Below, one piece after another: positions 1 to 5,654 of a stretch of DNA of 64,000 bases. This DNA comes from Geoalkalibacter sp. Its GTDB lineage: Bacteria > Desulfobacterota > Desulfuromonadia > Desulfuromonadales > Geoalkalibacteraceae. The translations under genes and the position numbers were made by a program. Position 1 is the first letter of the stretch, and each line of letters opens with the position of its first letter. Below the pieces are notes generated by a model, which saw only the letters and a list, made by a program, of their open reading frames with translations, was not told where the DNA came from and did no database searches. The stretch spans positions 1 through 64,000 of the forward strand of contig NZ_JAUWAV010000001.1 in NCBI RefSeq assembly GCF_030605225.1, written 5' to 3'.

Positions 1-113
1 GTTCTGCAGATACGCCCTGTAACAACTCTGGCCCGCCCAGGCCAAGGCTGTTACTGTCGCGACTCCAACCCAGTGTATCCCTTCCATGGATTGTGATACC
101 CCCTTTGCAAGCT

Positions 114-236
114 CTATTGCTGGTTCTTGCAGCATGGCCCACAGAGGATGCAGTCGCCGGAGCTGTGCAGCCAGAGGAAAGCGTCTTCGCCTGCGGCTTC
201 TTTTGCTTCCAGGATTTCTTTCACGGTCGTTGTCAT
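114..236 (-). CDS. Small hypothetical phage protein (40 aa)
   Basis: A 40-residue ORF that starts MTTTVKEI and ends CCKNQQ, with cysteines clustered near the C-terminus (CILCGPCC). The start is chosen because a strong Shine-Dalgarno (GAGAGGAG) lies about 8 bases upstream. A well-formed sigma-70 promoter lies 50 to 75 bases upstream (284-312, minus strand). It is the first gene after the cassette array in the leftward direction. I do not recognise a family; the cysteine cluster could bind metal. Being short, it rests on RBS and promoter rather than homology. Confidence 0.5.
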   Translation of the reverse strand: MTTTVKEILEAKEAAGEDAFLWLHSSGDCILCGPCCKNQQ

Positions 237-283
237 GTTCTTTTCTCCTCTCGGTGGTTTTCGCTGTCATCAGCGTATGATTA

Positions 284-329
284 TTTGTACCACGGGCAAT
301 AAAAGGTGTCAATAGATTTTTTGTACCAC
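284..329 (-). promoter_or_regulatory. Sigma-70 promoter with two operator-like repeats
   Basis: On the minus strand, TTGACA (312-307) and TACAAA (289-284) are separated by exactly 17 bases. Two perfect copies of GTGGTACAAA lie at 329-320 and 293-284, one upstream of the -35 and one covering the -10, 36 bases apart. That arrangement suggests a repressor or activator binding both. The repeat core (TGTACCAC on the plus strand) differs by one base from TGCACCAC in the iterons at 7075-7403. It would drive the leftward gene at 236. Confidence 0.6.
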
Positions 330-363
330 AACAAAATGTTTTTCCCGGAGGCCAAAACCGACC

Positions 364-417
364 AGATAACAACGGCTTGCACCGGATTAGACCCCGGTGA
401 AGCCGCAGCCGTTCGCC
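364..417 (+). other. attC-like site 0 (left boundary of cassette 1)
   Basis: R''-like AGATAAC (364-370) and R'-like GTTCGCC (411-417) flank an imperfect hairpin (CGGCTT/AAGCCG with inner CACCGG/CCGGTG). Its R' is the exact reverse complement of the R'' of site A, so it marks the left edge of cassette 1. It could be a divergent attC or an attI-like primary site. No left-hand partner with GTTATCT is found in the window. Confidence 0.6.
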
Positions 418-418
418 G

Positions 419-646
419 CTAAAAATCAGTCCCGTCATTTTCGACCGAAGGCATCATGCCACGCAGTCGCCGTGCAGATTCGGCCATCACAAGATCGGCG
501 TCACGGTCGAGTTCCGCAGGCACCCTCATGGTAAATTCACTATCCATCCGTCCGCGCCCGGTGGAAACAACGTCTGCCAATTCGTCAAGGCGGGCGGCCA
601 GCACTTCATTCGGAACGTCTGCGCTTTTTCGATACTTTGTGCTCAT
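419..646 (-). CDS. Cassette 1: hypothetical protein (75 aa)
   Basis: A 75-residue acidic protein (MSTKYRKSADVPNEVL ... ENDGTDF) with no recognised domain. The middle (EFTMRVPAELDRDADLVMAE) is compatible with a small helical protein. The ATG is chosen for its Shine-Dalgarno GGAGGCAAGAGAG directly upstream. The stop lies two bases from the R' core of site 0 and the start 27 bases from the R'' of site A, so the gene fills its cassette. It is encoded antisense to the attC direction, co-directional with the phage early genes. Confidence 0.6.
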   Translation of the reverse strand: MSTKYRKSADVPNEVLAARLDELADVVSTGRGRMDSEFTMRVPAELDRDADLVMAESARRLRGMMPSVENDGTDF

Positions 647-672
647 CTCTCTTGCCTCCTGTGGTGAAAAGC

Positions 673-744
673 GGCGAACCAATCAGTCAAGCGGACGCCG
701 GACCGCTGGCGCGGCCGGGTCCGCCGCTTACCTCATCGTTAGAT
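673..744 (+). other. attC site A (closes cassette 1)
   Basis: R'' GGCGAAC (673-679), then AATCAGTCAAGCGG as left box, a GC-rich stem region with GGACC/GGTCC, right box CCGCTT, and R' GTTAGAT (738-744), a perfect GTTRRRY. The site is 72 bp. GGCGAAC is the exact reverse complement of GTTCGCC in site 0, the pairing expected of a circularisable cassette. Confidence 0.8.
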
Positions 745-745
745 T

Positions 746-1432
746 CTAAATCGGCGCAAAGGCATTTAAGGCCAATGCGATCAGCGCGTCTCTGAAATCA
801 ACAGGGGTCGCGTTTGCCTCCCGCTTCCCCAGCGTCGGCTTGTTCCGGTCTTTTCCGCGTTGGTCGTGGAATCCTACCTGGTGCGTTCCGATCGGTCGCT
901 CCCACCGCAATTCAAGCGGTTTCCTTCGTCCCTTGTAATACAGCCATGTGGCCTTATTCGCTCGATGACCATAGGCGCTTTGCCATACCTCGCATACCCA
1001 TCCGATGCCGCTTCGGCTCCACCCTACGCCCGTCGGTCTTACCAACCCGTGCGCTTTCCATGCCCTTGTTTTGGCCGGGTGCTCCAGCACTCCGCCCCAG
1101 CGGTTCACGGCTGCAAGTGCGGCGGAAAAACACCCGCCGTCGTTTCCTGGCCTGTTGTGTTCTCCGCCCCATCGGGCGAAGTTCACGTTTGCCATCGCCC
1201 CCCACAGTTGGCAGGGTGGGTGAGCCACCACCGGCAGTGGTCCAGCGTAATTTCTAGCGTCCCTTTTCTCGTCCCACGGGTCTATTCCGGCCATACCCAC
1301 ATAGCATCCGTCTGGCTGCACAAACAGGGCGGCAACCCTATGGCCTTCGGCCAGCGCCGATTTAAAATCTAACCCATCGATCGAGGCGGACGGGTTACAC
1401 TGTTCTGGTTCTCGAAAAAAGTTCTGCTGCAT
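746..1432 (-). CDS. Cassette 2: phage protein with weak C5-methyltransferase-like features (228 aa)
   Basis: The sequence includes VVAHPPCQLWG, GGVLEHPAKTRAW and YGHRANKATWLYYKG. A Pro-Pro-Cys motif, a following LEHP and a basic ATWLYY segment recall motifs IV, VI and the target-recognition start of cytosine-C5 methyltransferases, but a clear SAM-binding FxGxG is not visible. Treat the assignment as tentative; it could be a degenerate or truncated family member. The start follows a strong GGGAGGAACA. The TAG stop falls one base after the R' of site A. A neighbouring cassette carries a definite DNA methyltransferase, so an anti-restriction role is plausible inference. Confidence 0.6.
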   Translation of the reverse strand: MQQNFFREPEQCNPSASIDGLDFKSALAEGHRVAALFVQPDGCYVGMAGIDPWDEKRDARNYAGPLPVVAHPPCQLWGAMANVNFARWGGEHNRPGNDGGCFSAALAAVNRWGGVLEHPAKTRAWKAHGLVRPTGVGWSRSGIGWVCEVWQSAYGHRANKATWLYYKGRRKPLELRWERPIGTHQVGFHDQRGKDRNKPTLGKREANATPVDFRDALIALALNAFAPI

Positions 1433-1438
1433 TGTTCC

Positions 1439-1471
1439 TCCCAACGCCGCCGCTCATCTCACCCGTTAGAA
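1439..1471 (+). other. attC site B, left half deleted
   Basis: The right half (CCGCCGCT ... CTCA ... GTTAGAA at 1465-1471) closely resembles that of site A (CCGCCGCTTACCTCATCGTTAGAT). It joins directly to the ribosome-binding site of cassette 2 with no left box. The R''-like TCCCAAC (1439-1445) does not match the expected ATCTAAC. The site looks like a deletion derivative that has fused cassettes 2 and 3. Its R' still pairs with the R'' of site C over eight bases (GTTAGAAA). Confidence 0.6.
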
Positions 1472-1477
1472 ATCCTC

Positions 1478-1753
1478 CTACCGTTTTGGGACAGGTGGCG
1501 GCGGTGGTGCTGGAGGCCTTGGCGGCATCCACTCGGAATTTAAGGCATATTCATTTGCTCTTTCCTTTGTTGGTACGCACTTGGCGCAAACATATTTCAA
1601 GTGACCATGCCCGTTGAAAAAAGGACCGCTGAGGAACCTCCAGCCTTTTTCGCGGCGGAATTCTTTATTGCAGGCACAGCAGAGGTGCCAGCGGAACAGG
1701 GAGAAATGCTTAAAAATCCCATGCTCGTATTGTTTGATATGTTGTCGTTTCAT
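1478..1753 (-). CDS. Cassette 3: hypothetical two-CxxC protein (91 aa)
   Basis: A basic 91-residue protein with CCAC at about residues 25-28 and CAKC at about 56-59, spaced as in a small treble-clef or zinc-finger fold, and a proline-rich tail (MPPRPPAPPPPPVPKR). No named family is recognised. The ATG at 1753 lies 13 bases from the R'' of site C and the TAG is six bases from the R' of site B. The polyproline tail may be disordered. A DNA- or protein-binding role is only inferred from the paired cysteines. Confidence 0.6.
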   Translation of the reverse strand: MKRQHIKQYEHGIFKHFSLFRWHLCCACNKEFRREKGWRFLSGPFFNGHGHLKYVCAKCVPTKERANEYALNSEWMPPRPPAPPPPPVPKR

Positions 1754-1766
1754 AGGAGCCTCGGTT

Positions 1767-1824
1767 TTCTAACCAGTTAATCAACCGGATTCGCTACGCT
1801 CTCCGGTTATCTTTATCGTTAAGT
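1767..1824 (+). other. attC site C (closes cassette 3), 58 bp
   Basis: R'' TTCTAAC (1767-1773), left box with TTAATCAACCGGA, a perfect 7-bp inner stem AACCGGA/TCCGGTT (1783-1789 with 1802-1808), and R' GTTAAGT (1818-1824). The length is that of the classic 59-base element. Its R'' extends to TTTCTAAC and matches the R' of site B. Its R' continues as GTTAAGTGTCAC, matching the R'' of site D over 12 bases. Confidence 0.85.
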
Positions 1825-1825
1825 G

Positions 1826-2578
1826 TCACTGCGCCGCCAGCAATAGGCACCCTTGCGATAGGCGCTCTACGATCTTGCGGCAGTATTCCTCTTTCCCCTC
1901 GATCCCAACCGCCCGCAGCCCGAGCTCCCGCGCAACGGCCAGGGTCGTCCCGCTCCCCGCGAAGAAGTCCAGCACGGTCCCGCCAGGGGGTACGCTGTAC
2001 TGCAGCAGCGGGCGGATGATCGCCTCCGGCTTCTGAGTCGGGTGTACGGCGTAGCCGTGGCAGCTCCGGGCGTAGATCACCGACTCCTCGAGGCGCGGCC
2101 CACCGTCTTCCGAGCGGTACACCGCCTCCCCGATGTCGCCCCACTGGGGCGGGCGCTTCTTCCGGCGCACCGTCCGGGCCGTGGCGTCGTTGGTGTAGAT
2201 CGGGCTCTTGTACAGGTCGGCCCAGGCGGTCCCCTTCCGGTAAAAGTGGGCGGCCAGCTCATGCACCCTCCTGAATCGGTCGTTGAACGGGTTCGTGCCG
2301 TTGTGCTTCTGCCAGATGATGTCCTGCGCCATCTGCCAGCCAGCCAGGTCATAACCCTTGTCCATGAACATCCGCAGCGACCCGAAGCACCACATCTGCG
2401 GAGCCACCGTCGCTGCGACTTTCGGCCACCCTTCCGGCCAGCGGTCCCACTCCAGCGAGGTCTCACCATACGGCGGATCGGTCACGATCGCGTCAGCGGT
2501 CAGGCCGAGCGCGGGCACGATCTCCCGCATGTCTCCACGGTACAGGGTAATTTGATCGTCTTCGTAATAAGGCTTCAT
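1826..2578 (-). CDS. Cassette 4: DNA (adenine-N6 or cytosine-N4) methyltransferase, 250 aa
   Basis: Catalytic motif IV DPPYGE lies at about residues 34-39. The SAM-binding motif I appears near the C-terminus as VLDFFAGSGTTLAVA, followed by VGIEG. That order (IV before I) marks a beta-class amino-methyltransferase. HPTQKPEAI just before motif I is also typical. No restriction endonuclease is adjacent, so it is an orphan enzyme; phages often use these for anti-restriction (inference). The target cannot be read from sequence. The TGA stop is one base from the R' of site C and the start 25 bases from the R'' of site D. The RBS is weak compared with the other cassettes. Confidence 0.93.
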   Translation of the reverse strand: MKPYYEDDQITLYRGDMREIVPALGLTADAIVTDPPYGETSLEWDRWPEGWPKVAATVAPQMWCFGSLRMFMDKGYDLAGWQMAQDIIWQKHNGTNPFNDRFRRVHELAAHFYRKGTAWADLYKSPIYTNDATARTVRRKKRPPQWGDIGEAVYRSEDGGPRLEESVIYARSCHGYAVHPTQKPEAIIRPLLQYSVPPGGTVLDFFAGSGTTLAVARELGLRAVGIEGKEEYCRKIVERLSQGCLLLAAQ

Positions 2579-2602
2579 GACTGTCGCTTTCTACCCGGTG
2601 AC

Positions 2603-2673
2603 ACTTAACCAATCAATCCAGCGGACCGGCTGGGGCTGGCTCCCCACCGGTCCGCTGATCTCAGTCGTTAGCC
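2603..2673 (+). other. attC site D (closes cassette 4), 71 bp
   Basis: R'' ACTTAAC (2603-2609), then CAATCAATCC, a perfect 10-bp stem AGCGGACCGG/CCGGTCCGCT (2620-2629 with 2647-2656), and R' GTTAGCC (2667-2673). Upstream of R'' the match to the start of the cassette continues as GTGACACTTAAC, 12 bases in all. The TAA stop of the cassette 5 gene lies inside this R'. Confidence 0.88.
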
Positions 2674-3036
2674 GCCATGAATCACACGCCCTACAGGCTT
2701 GAGTCCATAGAGCTGTTTTGCCGTTGCCGCCTTCACTGCCCGGTCATGGCACAGAATCTTGTTGTGCATCAGCTTCACCAGGGCAGAAACCCGTCCATGC
2801 GCCGCACTTCCGAGTGCGTTATCGCTATCCTCAGCCAAATTAAGCAAATGTTCGGTTGCCTCTCCCATCAGTTCAAAAGCCTGGTTTATTTGCTGGGTGG
2901 CGGTCTCCCATCGCGTAATTGCTCGCTCCATTTTTGTGAGCGCCCATTCCAGCTCTGCCGCCTGGTGCCGCACTTCATCATCCTCGCGGGCCTCTGCCGG
3001 GCCAATGCCTTGTTGTATCAGGTCTGCACGTTCCAT
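2668..3036 (-). CDS. Cassette 5: helical hypothetical protein (122 aa)
   Basis: Highly helical, heptad-like sequence (ELEWALTKMERAITRWETATQQ ... AFELMGEATEHLLNLAEDSD), so probably a coiled-coil or small helical bundle of phage type; no family is recognised. It has a very good Shine-Dalgarno, GGAGGTACTT, before ATG. The stop codon overlaps the R' core of site D and the start is 17 bases from the R'' of site E. Antisense to attC like its neighbours. Confidence 0.65.
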   Translation of the reverse strand: MERADLIQQGIGPAEAREDDEVRHQAAELEWALTKMERAITRWETATQQINQAFELMGEATEHLLNLAEDSDNALGSAAHGRVSALVKLMHNKILCHDRAVKAATAKQLYGLKPVGRVIHGG

Positions 3037-3052
3037 AAGTACCTCCAGCAGC

Positions 3053-3125
3053 GGCTAACAAATAAATCAACTCGGACAGGCATTCCGCTGCGCTCCATGC
3101 CTGCCGGTTATTTCAGCCGTTAGGG
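3053..3125 (+). other. attC site E (closes cassette 5), 73 bp
   Basis: R'' GGCTAAC (3053-3059), AAATAAATCAACTCGG as left box, stem CGG-A-CAGGCAT/ATGCCTG-CCG with an unpaired A, right box GGTTATTTCAG, R' GTTAGGG (3119-3125). The unpaired base in the left arm is a known attC strand-choice signal. R'' extended (GCGGCTAAC) is the reverse complement of GTTAGCCGC at site D. Confidence 0.88.
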
Positions 3126-3160
3126 CGCAGCCCGCAATTGAAGCTGCGCCCCACGTTCGA

Positions 3161-3421
3161 TCAGACAATAGACCAGTCATCTGCCAGCATGTCAGTTTGG
3201 CTCGCCAGCCAACCAACTACGCACTTCCCTTGTGCATCCCTCATGCAGAAGTGAGGGCAGCTTTCAAATGTGGTACTTCCGCTACCATCAACCATCGGCC
3301 CAGATGCGTTTTCGATAACACGCCCTTCACGTAGGAAAATGAACATATTTTTCCCATTCCATCCCTCACGCGCTACCTTGTTTCCTGCTTTCATCGCTTC
3401 AATCGCCTGTCCAAAATTCAT
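3161..3421 (-). CDS. tad2: Cassette 6: DUF2829 / Tad2-family protein (anti-Thoeris), 86 aa
   Basis: The N-terminus (MNFGQAIEAMKAGNKVAREG), followed by WNGKNMFIFL, and the C-terminal WLASQTDMLADDWSIV are the diagnostic blocks of DUF2829. A central HFCMRDAQGK matches the family's ICM-type segment, and length is typical (80-90 residues). Characterised Tad2 proteins sequester the cyclic ADP-ribose signal of Thoeris immunity; that function is by homology and untested here. A good GAGGTAGAAA Shine-Dalgarno precedes ATG. It is the cassette nearest the phage backbone. Confidence 0.88.
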   Translation of the reverse strand: MNFGQAIEAMKAGNKVAREGWNGKNMFIFLREGRVIENASGPMVDGSGSTTFESCPHFCMRDAQGKCVVGWLASQTDMLADDWSIV

Positions 3422-3443
3422 TTTCTACCTCGCTCAAAAAGCG

Positions 3444-3548
3444 CCCTAACAATCAAATCAAGCGGACTGAAAATACGTCTGCAATACCCGTAAAAGTTAG
3501 AGCTAGTTTCGGCTGTACGGCGCAGCCGCTTATCAGTATACGTTATGC
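3444..3548 (+). other. attC site F (closes cassette 6), 105 bp
   Basis: R'' CCCTAAC (3444-3450; GCGCCCTAAC extended matches GTTAGGGCGC at site E), left box AATCAAATCAAGCGG, stem AAGCGG-A-CTG/CAG-CCGCTT with an unpaired A (3460-3469 with 3523-3531), an unusually long terminal loop, and R' GTTATGC (3542-3548). GTTATGC is a common R' in chromosomal integrons. This is the right edge of the array; phage backbone follows. Confidence 0.88.
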
Positions 3549-3559
3549 AGGGGATGACA

Positions 3560-3721
3560 CTATTTCATCTCTTTTGAATCTTCTTTCCCCCATCTTTTCC
3601 CCGCCATCTCTTTTGCCTGCTCACTGGTCAACTTTCGTCGCGACCTGCGGCCTTGGATTCGCGCCGCCTCCTGAAGGACGACGGTTTCAGAGATATCCTT
3701 GCTGCAATGAGGGCACTTCAT
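3560..3721 (-). CDS. Small zinc-ribbon-like protein (53 aa)
   Basis: A short ORF beginning MKCPHCSKDISETVV and ending KEDSKEMK, with one CPHC knuckle and a strongly basic middle (RIQGRRSRRKLT). The ATG overlaps the stop of the upstream 513-residue gene (ATGA) and has GAGGAG 9 bases upstream, so translational coupling supports it. One CxxC pair alone would need dimerisation or a partner to hold zinc. A DNA- or RNA-binding role is inference. Confidence 0.6.
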   Translation of the reverse strand: MKCPHCSKDISETVVLQEAARIQGRRSRRKLTSEQAKEMAGKRWGKEDSKEMK

Positions 3722-5259
3722 TGGGGTGACTCCTCAGCCTTGTGGTTAAATTGTTTGCCGACGTGAAAGATCTCCTCCTGAGAAAGACGCTGGAGATGGT
3801 TGACTGCGGCATTGTAAATAAACAGGTCAAGAGGCCCGGCCACCTGTTTGCGAACAACGTCCCGAAAGATCGCCATGGCGGTGGGCGACAGACCGGAAAT
3901 ACGGATGAGGCGCACGGCCGAACCGTCAAGGGCGTAAAAATGGAGGGTATTCCCTTGGGTTGTCAGGAACTTTTGGACCCGGTTATCCCGGTAGAGCCCG
4001 GCATGAAAAGGAGCATCGAGACAGCCCACCGGGGCGGGGAACTTGAAGACCCAGCAGCACAGGTTCTCCTTTCCCCCCGTGTAAAGGGAATAGCTGGAAA
4101 AACCTTTCTGCAATGCCTTCACTTCCTGCGGGGTCGGCGGGGTGCGGTCTTCGACGGGTGGCGGAGACGCCGTCAGGGCCGCGTCTCGAATGCGCCGGGC
4201 GGCTTCGGAGATCTCCAGGGCGCCTGGACTGACGCCGAACTCGCAGCGCTCGGCGAAGTCAAGCACTTCCTCGAACTGCTCGGCAGGCACGACGACGGAG
4301 GGTTTATCCCACCGGCTGCCGGGAAGTTTGCGGGCGGCATCGTATAGGCGGCGGTTGTCCTCCTGCCAGCGGATTGCAAACCACCCGGCATAAGATCCGG
4401 CGGTGCGCTTCGTCACCCAGCGGGTGACCTCGGGTGGATAGTCTCCGGAGACGGCGGCGGCGCGCACGGCGGGATCGAAGAGGCGGACGATGAAGCCTGC
4501 GGCAAGAAGTCGGTGCCCCGCCTCGGCGGCGCGGTCCTTCGCGGCCCCCGTGGTGACCGATATTCGCCGTCGCCAGCACGACCCGGCCCACTCGTAGCCT
4601 AGCTGCTTTTTGATGATCTTCCAGAAATCGTCCCGCTTTTCCGGGAAGATGACTTCGACGGCATTTTCGAGAGGGCGGATCTCTGCGACGGTTTCGGTGA
4701 GGGGAACTTCGGGGCGGACGGTGGCTTCAGCCTGAGCGTCCAGAGCGGCGGGGATACGGTCTTTACGCTCTTTGGCGACGATCTTGGCGCGCTCCAGAAT
4801 TAAATGCCCGATACGGGTCGTCCGGTTGTCGATCCACCAGTGGGCCGACCTCTCGCTGCGCAGAAGCTCGGCCGCCTCGCGAACGCATGAAAGAGATTCC
4901 TCTATGGAGGCAAAACCATCCTCGACGGCCACTTCATCGGCCCGCCGCCGCCGCTCGTCGTTCAGTGATGCTAGTTTCCCCTCGTAGGATGCGACGGCCT
5001 GGTCGATTTCACCGATCCTTTCGGCGCGGATCGTCTCGGCCCAACCGATCTGTTTTTCGGTGCCGGTTAGGGCTGGGAGACCGGCTTCGGAGTTCGCCGA
5101 TGCTGCGCGGGTGTTCTCATCCTGGCGCTGCCTCTCTTTGCAGGTGTCGCATGTCCAATCCCATTTTTCAAGCTTATACTGACGGTCGCGAGAAGGTCCA
5201 TAGAGTCGGACAGTAGATGTGGCGTTGCAGGCGGGGCATTCGACTTGATATTTTGCCAT
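3718..5259 (-). CDS. Hypothetical protein with N-terminal zinc ribbon (513 aa)
   Basis: An N-terminal four-cysteine ribbon (CPAC at about residue 9, CDTC at about 37) is followed by a charged helical region (IGWAETIRAERIGEIDQAVA), then a globular part with KRDDFWKIIKKQLGYEW and CWRRRISV and a C-terminal domain containing YTGGKENLCCW. I do not recognise a named family. Position in the early leftward operon, coupled to the 53-residue zinc protein, suggests a DNA-transaction role, but no nuclease, ligase or ATPase motif is visible. Start by GGAG upstream of ATG 5259. Confidence 0.75.
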   Translation of the reverse strand: MAKYQVECPACNATSTVRLYGPSRDRQYKLEKWDWTCDTCKERQRQDENTRAASANSEAGLPALTGTEKQIGWAETIRAERIGEIDQAVASYEGKLASLNDERRRRADEVAVEDGFASIEESLSCVREAAELLRSERSAHWWIDNRTTRIGHLILERAKIVAKERKDRIPAALDAQAEATVRPEVPLTETVAEIRPLENAVEVIFPEKRDDFWKIIKKQLGYEWAGSCWRRRISVTTGAAKDRAAEAGHRLLAAGFIVRLFDPAVRAAAVSGDYPPEVTRWVTKRTAGSYAGWFAIRWQEDNRRLYDAARKLPGSRWDKPSVVVPAEQFEEVLDFAERCEFGVSPGALEISEAARRIRDAALTASPPPVEDRTPPTPQEVKALQKGFSSYSLYTGGKENLCCWVFKFPAPVGCLDAPFHAGLYRDNRVQKFLTTQGNTLHFYALDGSAVRLIRISGLSPTAMAIFRDVVRKQVAGPLDLFIYNAAVNHLQRLSQEEIFHVGKQFNHKAEESPQ

Positions 5260-5387
5260 GGGTGTTTCTCCTCTCTTGGGCGGGAGTCGCCGTTAATGTC
5301 TATTTTATATCCCATGCTTAACAGTTATGTAAGTTTTTTTTTAGCGATGCGTTTCTATCCGCAGTAATTCCTTCCTCCCATTGTCCA

Positions 5388-5654
5388 CTAGGTTTCTTGA
5401 ACAATCCTTCGCACCTGCCGTTTCTTGAGACGATACTTAATAGCCAACTCCTCCGTGTTCGCACCGTCAAACTCAACCCGGATGCGCCGGTTGCGCTCGG
5501 TGCGATAAAGCGTCTGCAGATCCGGGAAAGTCAGTCGCAGACCGCCGACCTCTTCGGCGTACACCTGGATGATGACCGGAGCAAGGCGGCCAAATTCGCG
5601 ATGCAACCGGTCATAGAGCTGTGCCAGTATTTCCGCATTGTCTCCGCGGGTCAT
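5388..5654 (-). CDS. Mor-family transcription activator-like protein (88 aa)
   Basis: The C-terminal half (RIRVEFDGANTEELAIKYRL, then KKRQVRRIV) matches the helix-turn-helix block of the Mu Mor/C activator family (I-x-x-E-F-D-G-x-N-x-x-E-L-A-x-K-Y-x-L). An N-terminal dimerisation-like helix precedes it. Mu Mor activates the middle promoter and 88 residues is near family size. The start overlaps the stop of the recombinase gene upstream (ATGA), so the two are translationally coupled. Its target promoter is unknown; the array-exit promoter at 284-312 is one candidate. Confidence 0.8.
   Translation of the reverse strand: MTRGDNAEILAQLYDRLHREFGRLAPVIIQVYAEEVGGLRLTFPDLQTLYRTERNRRIRVEFDGANTEELAIKYRLKKRQVRRIVQET

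Larger units (their letters stand above)
364..3548 (+). mobile_element. Integron-type gene cassette array without integrase (CALIN-like)
   Basis: Seven attC-like sites (six complete, one half-deleted) bound six cassettes of one gene each. The opening bases of a cassette match the reverse complement of its closing R'': GTTCGCC (site 0 to A), GTTAGAAA (B to C), GTTAAGTGTCAC (C to D), GTTAGCCGC (D to E) and GTTAGGGCGC (E to F). Such pairing follows from cassette circularisation and is not expected of ordinary terminators. The attC sites read in the + direction (TAAC, AATCAAnTCAAGCGG, stem, CCGCTTAT, GTTRRRY), while all six genes are on the minus strand. No intI is present. Confidence 0.85.

Noticed and set aside
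2042-2608. Plus-strand ORFs in the cassettes, which would agree with attC direction
   Set aside because: The opposite strand encodes recognisable proteins (DPPY methyltransferase, DUF2829) with good ribosome-binding sites; the plus-strand ORFs are GC-driven shadows.
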